A DNA stretch of 64,000 bases from positions 30,318,001-30,382,000 of the forward strand of contig CM114272.1 of the NCBI GenBank assembly GCA_050084515.1, written 5' to 3'. Below are positions 55,974-64,000 of this stretch, piece after piece. The notes beneath the pieces were generated by a model. It did no database searches, was not told the DNA's origin, and saw nothing but the letters and a program-made list of their open reading frames with translations. Made by a program: the position numbers and the translations under genes. Within the stretch, counting starts at the first letter, position 1; each line of letters opens with the position of its first letter. The stretch comes from Blasia pusilla (Eukaryota > Marchantiophyta > Marchantiopsida > Blasiales).

Positions 55974-57218
55974 GTGACGACCTTAGCAGCATGTAGCAAT
56001 GATATCACTAGGCCTAGTAATTTGATTGAGGGACATGTACATGGAGAGGATACTCCCATTCCTGACATTTCTATGGAGAGGAGTGTTATGGTAGCCGCAT
56101 CATTCCGTGGAGGAGAGTTTTCGTTATGGGGCTTGACTGAGGAGCTTTCACAATTAGCAGATGAGCACGTGCAGACCGTGTGGAGCAAGACATTTGCACC
56201 GGAGCATGACGGGTGTGAGAAACCTGAGGTAGCAGGGAGTGCTAGGATGACACCCTTGGATACCACACCCATTGAGTGGCGTATTCCAGAGGAGGATATT
56301 CAGGCGTTGGATCTTTTTGGAGGGATTACCATTGGGTTAGCTGTTGTTTTGCAAGCAGAAGTGCGAGTGCAGTAGTACCTGTATGTGGAGAATGATGATG
56401 TTGCAAGGCGCATCTCACTACAACATGTCGCGCAATTACGCCTACGTTTTCCCAACTTTTTGTCTGCGTCCGTGGTATAGGAGTATCAGAGTTTCCTACC
56501 GAGGGATATTTTGTTGCTAGGGGCGCAGGACTTGGAGTGGGTAGGGACCATTGATTTGGTCATTGAAGGTTGGCCATGTCAGGGTCAATCGAGTGTTGGA
56601 TGAGGCATCGGGTTGGCTGACACTCGATCTAGGTTATTTTGGGAGATGTTGAGGGTCTTGAGATATTTGCAGGAGCATCAGTCCCGTTCTCTGGCTTACA
56701 TTCTGGAGAATGTACTGATCTTGGGCGATTCCATGTCACGAGTGATGACGAGTGCACATCATGTGCGTGCCTAGATCGGCCCATCATTAGTTTTAGATGC
56801 GGCGAGTGTGGGTTCTCGAGCATACAGCCTGCGTCTATGGTGGACCAACATGGTACCACACATGGTATTACGGAGGGCATGAGCAAGAGTGGAGCGCCTC
56901 TCCCACTTGTTAGTGGATTCCATTCTTGATCCGGGTCGTCAATCACAAGCAATGAGGCACAATGATCGACCGCCGTTGACAGTGGTCAATAGGGTAAGCC
57001 GGCCGCGGGCAGCCTTTCCCATGTTTGTGAGTTTTTCCACTTCATATACATACAAGGAGGCCGGTCCTGACTTGGTTTGGGATGACCATGTTCAGAGGTT
57101 GGTGGAGCCCAACGCCTACGAGAAAGAGCGGGCGATGGGATTTCCCACAAGAGTGACGGCACTAACGTTAGCGTCAGAGGCATCACGACGACCTGAACTG
57201 CTTGACATGGATCTTTAG
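55974..57218 (+). pseudogene. C5 cytosine DNA methyltransferase-like domain within a Ty3/gypsy polyprotein
   Basis: One continuous reading frame of 415 codons with five internal stop codons and no frameshift. Blocks in order: motif I ALDLFGGITIGLAVVLQAE (from about 56,300) and YLYVENDDVARR, the cofactor pocket; motif IV DLVIEGWPCQGQSS with the catalytic cysteine codon at 56,577-56,579; GLADTRSRLFWEMLRVLRYL; motif VI AYILENVLILGD; VMTSAHHVRA; a motif VIII-like block LVLDAASVGSRAYSLRLWW; C-terminal EKERAMGFPTRVT. C5 methyltransferases transfer methyl from S-adenosylmethionine to cytosine. The tail (E-x-ER-x-x-GFP) and the ID/AxxV...R block recall the DNMT3 group, the PCQG box other groups; subfamily unresolved. 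It lies between protease and RT, in the same direction as gag and pol, so it is part of the element and not a neighbour. Confidence 0.85.
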
Positions 57219-57539
57219 CTTGGGAGTGGCTGAGGAGCGTCGGATGAGATCGCAACAAATCACAGCGGTTTTGTTGGTGAGCCCCATGCCTACCGAGACG
57301 GTGGAGGCACTGGCTGGGGACGAGACTCGAGGAGATCGACACACCAAGAGAGATTGGGAGAGACACCCTTAGACTTCTTGGGATGTTTTGCAAGTACGCC
57401 AAGAGATGATAGCCACAACATCGAGCGTAGTTCTCGGCACTACATATGGAGGAGATCAGAGTTTGTAGTTGGTTGTAGGAGAGCGGCCAATTGTTGGTGT
57501 TCGAGACGGGGTTGCACCATAACAACCATCAATACCCGC
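57219..57539 (+). pseudogene. Linker between methyltransferase-like domain and RT
   Basis: After the DNMT stop, GVAEERRMRSQQITAVLLV, ALAGDETRGDRHTKRDWE and TSWDVLQVRQEM are readable and correspond to the linker in the A-type element (1,441-1,867). From about 57,470 the sequence is also present inverted at 53,250. Confidence 0.55.
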
Positions 57540-58030
57540 ACCGGATAGTCCTACCGTAGTCACGATGGAGATTTGGGAGCCAGATATGAGAAGGCTCTGA
57601 TTCAGAGTAGGAGCTAGGACTTGGTTGGAGCAGGACTAATGGAGATATCGCATGGGGAGTATGCATCTGCGATTGTCATGCTTGCCAAGAAGGATGTGCA
57701 TGGAAACAGGACGGATAGGCGGATGTGTAGGGATTATCGACTTATCAATCGGTTAACGAAGCCCGATAGGTATGCCATACCCACTATTGAGGCATCTTTA
57801 ATGCAATTGGTTACGCAGAGATCTTTAGTTCATTGGATTTGCGAGCCGAATACCATAAGCTGCTCCTCAGATTGGTGGACAGGCAAAATTTGGCATTTAG
57901 GGGCATCGATCCTCACGGGAAGGATTATTTATCCGGTCCTTTCCAGTTGCTCAGAGATTTGGAGCATGTTGGGGCTTGGAGCGGTGCTCATCCAACATGA
58001 TGATGAGGATAGAGAGTTTATCGGGCTTTA
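57540..58030 (+). pseudogene. Ty3/gypsy reverse transcriptase, internally deleted (plus arm)
   Basis: Frame 57,621-58,046 reads MEISHGEYASAIVMLAKKDV, CRDYRLINRLTKPDRYAIPT, the N-terminal RT half. After ASILTGRIIYP it jumps straight to MLGLGAVLIQHDDEDREFI, the start of RNase H, so the palm with the YxDD box is missing. The minus arm at 52.1-52.7 kb retains it. Inactive. Confidence 0.85.
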
Positions 58031-58850
58031 CTCAGGGACAGCTTGACGCCCGCGCCCAAGCTTAGCCATTGGAGCATGTTGGGGCTTGGGAACAACATGA
58101 TGATGAGGATAGAGAGTTTATCGTGGCTTACGCTAGCCATTCGAACAACGTTATGCGGTAATCTGGCTCATGAGGATGAGTGCTTGGCTGGGATGTGGGC
58201 TGTCGCATATTTAAGGTGTTACTTATTCGGTAACCCCTTTACCATCATCACTCATCATCTAGCACTAAAGTGGTTTATGGAGTCCGAAAATCTTACGGGG
58301 AAGCTTGCGAGATAGGCTCCATTGCTGCAGGAGTACGATTTCCAGATGGTACATAGACCTTGGACGCTCAACCAGGATGCAGATGGGTTGAGTCGTAACC
58401 CATACTTAATTCAGCAAGATGCGACTATAGCTCGATGGCATGGAGAGAGTGATGAGGAGTCAGTGCCAGGATGGCACGCGTCAGCCTATTTAGGCTTGTT
58501 GGCTATGAAGAGCCAATGTGTGGAGACTTTGATAGCGAGGTGTGATGGAGAGTCCTTGGATCTTGAGGCCAGTGAGGAGATGACAAGTGGCCGAGATATT
58601 CACAATGATGGAGTAGTCTTGGAGTATTTGCGTACTAGCAACGGATCGAGCATAGTGGATATTAGAGAGCGGGATCGGGTCCTACAACGGGCCAGATGGT
58701 TCTGCTGGGAGGGGACACATATATTGCGAGTGTGGGAGGATGGTAGAGTGCGTGTAGTGCCTCATCCTTTGATGCGTCATGCCCACAAGAAATTGGATCA
58801 TTTTGGAGTGAAGCGGACATATAGCTTGCTTCCGATTCAGTATTGGTAGC
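58031..58850 (+). pseudogene. Ty3/gypsy RNase H and integrase zinc-binding region (plus arm)
   Basis: A partial duplication repeats the RNase H start (MLGLG..., 57,967 and 58,073). Frame 58,043-58,315 gives the RNase H body with CYLFGNPFTIITHHLALKWF; frame 58,322-58,849 (175 aa) continues MLQEYDFQMVHRPWTLNQDA, DGLSRNP and the linker to the integrase zinc-binding region (HPLMRHAHKKLDHFGVKRTY). This 175-aa frame is the longest open piece of pol in the window. Confidence 0.85.
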
Positions 58851-59215
58851 GAGGCATGCAGACTAACGTTCAACAGTTTGTTGCATGGTGTGTGATCGAG
58901 TCCAAGTATCCTTCAATGATCCAACTCCACAGTTGCATCCACTTTTGATCATGGGTTTTATGTTATAAATGGAGTTTGGATTTTGCAGGACCTTTGCCTT
59001 TGACGGAGGGCCATAGTGGTTATGTGTTGGTGATGGTCGAGCACTTCTCGAAGTGGATAGAGTTGGTTGCATCATCTCACAAACCGAGTGAGGGAGTAGC
59101 GTATGCCTCCGTAGATCGAGTGCTAAGTCATTACAGCACACCAGCTAAGGTGTTGATAGACTAGGGTATAGAGTTCCACGGGAAGTTTCACACCTTGTGT
59201 GAAACTTCCCGTGCT
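58851..59215 (+). pseudogene. Ty3/gypsy integrase core, truncated (plus arm)
   Basis: Frame 58,976-59,164 reads MDFAGPLPLTEGHSGYVLVM, VEHFSKWIELVASSH and AKVLID then a stop and GIEFHGKFHTLC. The first two catalytic Asp positions are present. The sequence then enters a perfect hairpin and LTR sequence, so the catalytic Glu, C-terminal tail and any PHD finger are lost. Confidence 0.85.
59177..59213. repeat. Perfect 17-bp hairpin at the integrase break
   Basis: CACGGGAAGTTTCACAC (59,177-59,193), CTT, then its exact reverse complement (59,197-59,213). In the opposite arm (50,900-50,945) the same region lacks the second arm, so it arose here as a fold-back copy. Confidence 0.9.
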
Positions 59216-59261
59216 GGTCGATCGGGCACTACTTCGCGGAATCATTTTGAGACTGTTTTCT

Positions 59262-59608
59262 AGACGGGGAGTACCGTTTTCTCCTAGGATTGGGGGAATA
59301 GTCTCTCCATCCTAGGATCTCTCCCTCCTGTCTATGAAGGATATCTACATGAATCCTCCTTAAAACAATAATGGCGTCTAACCACTCCACATATTGTGTG
59401 GCTTGGAGAATAGTCTCTCCTCCTAGCATCTCCACTAGCAACCTAATATTTCCCACTACATGGGATTCAATGATTCATGAGCATGTAAATTCTAAATCTT
59501 TTATGTTTCCGGTGAGCATGTAGATTCTCAATCTTTTATGTTTCCAGTGAAGAACTTCCATAGGATTAGGGAATTACGAATTGCTTACTAGGGTTTAGTA
59601 GTATCCCA
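59262..59608 (+). mobile_element. LTR fragment (plus arm)
   Basis: Reverse complement of the LTR start region: GGGAGTACCGTTTTCTCCTA ... ACTAGGGTTTAGTAGTATCC. It contains a small duplication (TAGATTCTCAATCTTTTATG / TAAATTCTAAATCTTTTATG, about 59,485-59,550). The outer end abuts the same flank as the LTR at 31,091. Confidence 0.7.
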
Positions 59609-59899
59609 AATTTCTTAGAAGCTTGCTTTTATTTTAGAAGTCCCCAAGAGAACTGGAACTCTCTTTTTAGTGGATAGTGAGACATTTGACTTACTTACCT
59701 TCGACAAGAAAATCACTTTTTTTCCAACCTCGAGATAAGATAAGAAACTTACTATATTTACAGTTTACTGCTACCGGGGAGTGCTAATGTGCATTCGAGA
59801 AGCTGAAGAAGTGAAGCAGGTTATAGGAGTCGGCAGTGAGAATGGATTCATTTTCATAAGCATCTGAGATGACGATCAGGCATGATTCTTTTTTAAAAA

Positions 59900-61000
59900 T
59901 TGAACTTCACGCTCTCGGTTCTCCGATTCATAATCGGGCGAAGCAAAATTTGCTCATCAGTGGACGGGTGGTGTGGTGGGTGTTTGTTTTCTTGGTTTGT
60001 TTGCTTTGTTTTTTTTTTCAGCACTTTTGATTCGATGGTGTGCGAGTTTCTGGAGCCGATTTGGTGCCGATTTGAGATCAGAGCTCCCGCCAAAGCCGAG
60101 TACGCTTCTCGTGATTCTTTTGCTGCTCACGAACAGCAAACAGGTGAAGAAGGATCTACTTCGGGCAGGGCAGGGCGTGGACATGTTACGGTGTTCTTGT
60201 GTGGTCTCAACTGCTTACAGTTCGTGCTTACAATTCGTGACTGTTGTGCAGTTTTAGCCGGAATTTGTCCTGAACAGACAAATCAGGTTGATATGGCCCA
60301 AAAGTCACAAACTGTAAGCGGTGAGAAAGGAAACTACTTGGTCCCCTCCTCTAGCAGACGAGACTAGTGGGTTTCAAATCACTCGCTTTCTTTCCTGCAC
60401 TGCGGCTGCTCAATGATGTCTACTTCTGGCCAGAATTTGGCTGACACTCTCTCCGATTTCTTCTCTCTACCTACAAGACTCAGTCACTTATTCCTCACTT
60501 GAAGAATAAGAAGTTGTTCCTTAGCATATGAAAGGACTTCAAGGGATATATCCATAGCCATCTTATTAAATGGCTATTAGTGATCCTAGTATCAATTGGG
60601 ATCCTCCACAAGTTAAAAAAGTCAGTTGTTTTCCTGCATGATGGAGCTCCAACAAAGGGCTTAGCCTTTCTCCACTCTGAAATCCAAGATCAAGCTCGAT
60701 CTCCTCATCGTACGTAACCACCTTTGTAAAGGCTTTCAGAAAGTTTGATGCTACGGCAAACTTTTCTCAATTCCTTTCACGTCCATTCACTCGGAAATTC
60801 TTAACAGATTCTTGATGGATGCTTCAGATCTAGAGAGTGTAGAGCATGCTCGCTTAGTGAGGTCTAGAATGGAAAGGCACAGGAAGAAGTAACAATCAGA
60901 TCTGATGGCACATACAGAATGAATGATAGGAGGCATGCAAAATTCTAGAAGAAGATGGTGAAGCCAAAAAGAGCTGAAACAAACGCGAAAGGAAAAAAAA
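59900..61000 (+). pseudogene. Segment X (plus copy)
   Basis: Inverted copy of 29,690-30,740. Frame 59,900-60,367 (155 aa) reads through FDSMVCEFLEPIWCRFEIRA, AEYASRDSFAAHEQQTGEEG and CCAVLAGICPEQTNQVDMAQ. Further pieces are at 60,600-60,790 (KLKKSVVFLHDGAPTKGLAF). Function unknown; the frame is kept open in two diverged copies, which slightly favours coding. Confidence 0.42.
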
Positions 61001-61029
61001 CCAGTCATTCTACTGAGTACATTTCTTAG

Positions 61030-61640
61030 ACCAAAATTTTGTTCTATGGAGCAAAATTGAAAAAATACTCAAAATCCTCAAGTCTGTACAATGATTTTGA
61101 AGTCAAGATCGAGTGTATAGTTGCCTGCCATGTCTGGCCTGCAGAAAGGCACTCGTGACTGTCCTTGATTCCTCAAGGCAAAAAGGATGTGGTACTAGCT
61201 AGCAATCACACTAACAAAACGAAAATTGAAATCCTCATATCTGTACAACGATTTAGTGAAGTTCATAGCTTCCTGTCTAGTAGCAAAGGTCGAAAGCAAT
61301 GTTGCCTGGCCCGGGTTCCTGATCAAGGTGAAAAGTACCATGACGGGTTTGCGAATTCAGAAGCCTTGAACTCCTTCAGGCGAAGCGCACGGATCGTCTT
61401 CCTCTCTCCCGGATGTAGGCCTCGATCATTCCAACGTCCCAAATTAGGAGGAACGACTTTGGTTCTCATGGTCTCCGCTCGCACCACAAGATGGCAGAAC
61501 GTTGGCACTCCCCTTCGAAGTGTGACTAACAGAGCTCGGGTTCTCCTCCTCATATTCCTCCCACCACTAAGCGCTGCTGATCACGAGGTCGCTTCGAAAC
61601 TCCCCTGCCCACATATTTAAGTACTCCAAGCGCACGCCTA
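61030..61640 (-). pseudogene. SRA-gene copy with internal deletion (minus)
   Basis: Frame 61,323-61,553 reads MRTKVVPPNLGRWNDRGLHP and LKEFKASEFANPSW, the SRA protein's N-terminus (residues ~55-95). It is then joined directly to the C-terminal end (FTLIRNPGQATLLS, about 61,260-61,340). The acidic tract and nearly all of the SRA domain are deleted. The 3' flank is at 61,030-61,250. Confidence 0.75.
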
Positions 61641-61800
61641 AGCAAGCTTTGCAACGAAAACGCTCCACTCCACTCCCATAACAATCCGAGCTGAGGCCTA
61701 AGCAAGCTTTGGAACGAAAACGCTCCTCCCCTAACAATCTTACACACTCTCGTGGAAGAAAAGTCTGATTTAATTGACAACAGTACGAGCTATCCACCGC
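61630..61800. promoter_or_regulatory. SRA/Y promoter repeat cluster
   Basis: Two ~57-bp units (CCTAAGCAAGCTTTGGAACG / AAAACGCTCC...) and the AGTCTGATTTAATTGACAAC block between an SRA copy (minus) and Y (plus). Confidence 0.6.
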
Positions 61801-62652
61801 AAGCGTGCCTCCTCTCGAGCTAGCTCGCCTGCTGGACCGTCCTCTTCACCGGGAAAGCACTTTCGAGCTAACAAAGTCTCCTTGCGAGCCTACCAAACCA
61901 CCGGCCACAGCAGAGACGACCCTCCGACTCTCTCGAACGTTCGAACGACTAGGAACGACGAACTTCGCACTACCTCTCGGCTCGCTGGTGTTCTTCGACG
62001 ACGAGTTTCTTCGCGATTATGTGGGTCTGCAGTTCTCACCACGTCTCTCCGATGGAAGAATGTCCAGGGTTCCAGGAGGAGCCTCTCCACTGGAGTCACG
62101 CCCTCTTTTGGGGCGGACAGGCAGATTTTGATACCATTGAATAATTTGGTGCTTTTCTTCCTTCGCCACCGACCGTGCTTCCGTTTCTGGCACCGCCCGT
62201 GGACACTCCGAGCTCGAGTCGCGCTGGAGCCTTTTATCACGCATTCAGGTCTGCATCCGAACGTAAACGTAGTGATTCCACTCGAGGTTCTGGAACCAGC
62301 AGCTCCGAATCTCCAAGCCTCGACGAGTGCCACGGGATGTCAGCTCGGTCAGAAGATCAAGGTCCTTAAAAGATTTGCATTCGGCCCCAACAAGCCTCGA
62401 CGAGTGCCACTGGGTCTCAGCTCGGTCAGAAGATCAAGGTCCTTGAAAGATTTGCATTCGGCCCCAACACCGCGGTCCAGGCTTCGGAACGGGCGGTTTT
62501 GCGTTCTCCATCGAACTCCATTCGAGTCATCTAGCGAGCAGCTCGCAGGAGGAACTAGTGGAGCAGATAATCCTGGCGTCTCAGAGACCTTGCCACAAGT
62601 CTCCGTGCACGACTGTCAATTTTGGAACCTGAAAATGATGATGCCGATATGA
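61774..62652 (+). CDS. Frame Y, 292-aa hypothetical protein (fused to SRA sequence)
   Basis: Longest uninterrupted Y frame. It starts MTTVRAIHRKRASSRASSPA (serine/arginine-rich) and includes ARVALEPFITHSGLHPNVNV, VVIPLEVLEPAAPNLQASTS and RSLKDLHSAPTPRSRLRNG. A block of about 69 bp ending in AGATCAAGGTCCTTAAAAGA is doubled at 62,335-62,450. The segment FFDDEFLRDYVGLQFSPRL, in frame in other copies, is out of frame here, so the 292-aa product may be an artefact of indels. The last ~30 codons are SRA-gene sequence in a shifted frame. Unknown family. Confidence 0.35.
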   Translation: MTTVRAIHRKRASSRASSPAGPSSSPGKHFRANKVSLRAYQTTGHSRDDPPTLSNVRTTRNDELRTTSRLAGVLRRRVSSRLCGSAVLTTSLRWKNVQGSRRSLSTGVTPSFGADRQILIPLNNLVLFFLRHRPCFRFWHRPWTLRARVALEPFITHSGLHPNVNVVIPLEVLEPAAPNLQASTSATGCQLGQKIKVLKRFAFGPNKPRRVPLGLSSVRRSRSLKDLHSAPTPRSRLRNGRFCVLHRTPFESSSEQLAGGTSGADNPGVSETLPQVSVHDCQFWNLKMMMPI

Positions 62653-63300
62653 ATGAGCCATCACTCCGGGGATATTCTTCGCAGCCCAGCATATTTGGAC
62701 GACTTGGAGGGTCTTATTCAGGTTGCGAATGAAGAGGACCAAGTGGAGGACTTTCCTGTTGCCTGTGGAGATTGCTCATGTTACTTCTCAAGCAGTTGGG
62801 AGGGATTCAGGTCGTATGGACATCTATTCGTATGTAACTCCAGCCGAAGAAGAGGATTGAAATGCGACTGGCGCTCAACAAGGAAGAAGAAGACTGCATG
62901 TGGATTACTCGCAAGGGGGCAGCCGTGCGCTTTGACTAGAGCTCTGTCGACTGCAGTCGAAGGGGAGCCTTCGAATGACGCTCATGAGGATGCAGCGAAA
63001 GGTTGGTACCCACCCAATGCACCGTCAATCGGTCAATCGGAAACACGTTGGAGTTGGAGAACGATGCTCGTGGCGCTGATGGACCGAATCCCAGCGCAGG
63101 TATTCTTCCTTCTCCTGAGGAGATGACAATGATGAGGACAGGTTTCCTCTTCCGACGAAGATGATGGGAATTCCTCCGAAGATGACGAGGAACACGCTGC
63201 ACGTGAGCGAGATCCAGACTTCCAGATTATGGAGGCTGGGGATCCTCGAGCCAAAATGAAAGCACTCCTCACCAAGTCCGAAGAAATCGTGAAGATCATT
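62560..63300 (+). pseudogene. SRA-gene fragment, N-terminal and acidic region (plus)
   Basis: Reads PAYLDDLEGLIQVANEEDQV, then CALTRALSTAVEGEPSNDAH, GWYPPNAPSIG, the acidic tract over shifted frames, and GDPRAKMKALLTKSEEIVKI. It matches residues ~130-387 of the intact protein and stops before the SRA domain, at the junction with a reversed VOC fragment. Inverted counterpart of 26,645-27,230. Confidence 0.78.
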
Positions 63301-63405
63301 TACTCAGAAGTGTGCAATAGAACTCCAACGATCCGTCCAAATCGGCGCAGCAGTAGGCCACATGATTGATTCCCGTAAATTCCATCTTGCTGCTGTCCGC
63401 CAGAA
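63300..63405 (-). pseudogene. VOC exon-1 fragment (minus)
   Basis: Minus strand reads SSKMEFTGINHVAYCCADLD and GSLEFYC, then CTGAGTAAATGATC as at 26,640. It shares the Arg-to-Gly change (DLDGS for DLDRS) with the segment-B pseudogene, so both come from the same chimeric ancestor. Confidence 0.85.
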
Positions 63406-63550
63406 AACGCTCCACTCCACTCCCCTAACAATCCGAGCTGAGGCCTAAGCAAGTTTGGAACGAAAACGCTCCTCCCCTAACAATTTTACACACTCTCGTG
63501 GAAGATAAATCTGATTTAATTGACAACAGTACGAGCTATCCACCGCAAGC
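63405..63550. promoter_or_regulatory. SRA/Y promoter repeat cluster (last copy)
   Basis: Two units plus the GATAAATCTGATTTAATTGA block, directly following the VOC fragment and preceding Y in plus orientation. It lies in the same orientation as 61,660-61,800, 1.75 kb upstream. Confidence 0.6.
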
Positions 63551-63960
63551 GTGCCTCCTCTCGAGCTAGCTCGCCTGCTGGACCGTCCTCTTCACCGGGA
63601 AAGCACTTTCGAGCTAACAAAGTCTCCTTGCGAGCCTACCAAACCACCGGCCACAGCAGAGACGACCCTCCGACTCTCTCCGAACGCCCGAACGACTAGG
63701 AAGAAGGAAACGAACTTCGCACTACCTCTCGGCTCGCTGGTGTTCTTCGACGACGAGTTTCTTCGCGATTATGTGGGTCTGCAGTTCTCACCACGTCTCT
63801 ACGATGGAAGAATGTCCAGGGTTCCAGGAGGAGCCTATCGATTTTGATTCCATTGAATAATTTGGTTTCGCCACCGACCATGCTTCCGTTTCTGGCACCG
63901 CCCGTGGACACTCCGAGCTCGAGTCGCGCCGGAGCCTTCTATCACGCATTACCTCCTGCG
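63551..63960 (+). pseudogene. Frame Y, N-terminal part (runs off the window)
   Basis: 98-aa frame MPPLELARLLDRPLHRESTF ... LVFFDDEFLRDYVGLQFSPR ... FDSIE, then the usual continuation (PFLAPPVDT-like, LHPNVNVV) up to the window end, with an extra insertion ACCTCCTGCGGGTAACTC near 63,951. Continues to the right, outside the window. Confidence 0.4.
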
Positions 63961-64000
63961 GGTAACTCTTCAGGTCTGCATCCGAACGTAAACGTAGTGA

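Larger units (their letters stand above)
57470..61350. repeat. Right arm of the large inverted repeat
   Basis: Mirrors 49,650-53,250, and beyond 59,608 also mirrors 29,200-31,090. It contains pol, LTR fragment, X and SRA 3' end in reverse order. Confidence 0.75.

Noticed and set aside
55835-56272. 145-aa minus-strand frame
   Set aside because: Shadow of the plus-strand methyltransferase frame.
55974-57218. Methyltransferase as a bacterial contaminant or a free-standing host DNMT
   Set aside because: The domain is in line with gag, protease and RT, and the same block occurs in two more elements between the same modules.
56986-57525. 179-aa minus-strand frame
   Set aside because: Lies opposite the methyltransferase C-terminus and the linker to RT; no domain, and the plus strand has homologs in other elements.
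1-64000. CRISPR array
   Set aside because: No regularly spaced identical repeats with unique spacers; the tandem arrays are degenerate and the sequence is eukaryotic.
1-64000. tRNA or rRNA genes
   Set aside because: I noticed no cloverleaf or rRNA core sequences; a tRNAscan run would be needed to exclude weak candidates.

Overview
The window looks like repeat-rich nuclear DNA of a land plant. Short GT-AG introns of about 137-154 bp, a plant-type glyoxalase-family (VOC) gene, SUVH-like SRA/YDG domains and Ty3/gypsy elements all point that way. A lycophyte such as Selaginella is my best guess, but no single-copy marker here proves it. Almost everything is built from a few modules copied, inverted and broken many times. 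The modules are (i) Ty3/gypsy elements with LTRs of about 1.6 kb, (ii) an SRA-domain gene and its divergent neighbour 'Y', (iii) an unrecognised conserved segment 'X', and (iv) a VOC gene.

Layout. Segment A (1-15,547) and segment A' (34,928-49,368) are direct copies. Each holds, left to right, a minus-strand Ty3/gypsy body, its right-hand LTR, segment X, an SRA gene (-), a promoter repeat cluster, AT-rich repeats, and the VOC promoter and first exon. A continues into an intact three- or four-exon VOC gene (to 16,650). A' breaks off and is fused to an SRA fragment. Segment B (about 16.7-31.1 kb) holds a reversed LTR, unrecognised sequence, a degenerate SRA copy, a VOC pseudogene, and a head-to-head pair of broken SRA/Y copies followed by X. 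The A' retroelement runs from a left LTR (31,091) to a right LTR (41,814). From 49.4 to 61.4 kb lies a large inverted repeat: X/SRA pieces and reversed pol on the left, pol and X/SRA pieces on the right, with gag-protease-methyltransferase in the centre. The window ends in further SRA/Y/VOC chimeras.

Only two genes appear intact: the VOC protein (248 aa, or about 295 aa with an upstream exon) and one 603-aa SRA-YDG protein (8,607-10,418, minus). The SRA protein resembles the SRA part of plant SUVH proteins but has no SET domain. At least six more SRA copies are broken.

The most interesting content is in the retroelements. Between protease and reverse transcriptase both element types carry a C5 cytosine DNA methyltransferase-like domain with recognisable motifs I, IV, VI, VIII and a C-terminal motif. 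The A' element also carries a PHD-finger-like remnant after integrase. The order is gag-PR-DNMT-RT-RNaseH-INT-PHD. All copies seen are dead (nonsense codons, frameshifts, a YIND reverse transcriptase). The window therefore pairs a transposon-borne methylation 'writer' with a locally amplified methyl-DNA 'reader' family; that link is inference. Short perfect hairpins at several breakpoints suggest fold-back template switching helped build the locus.
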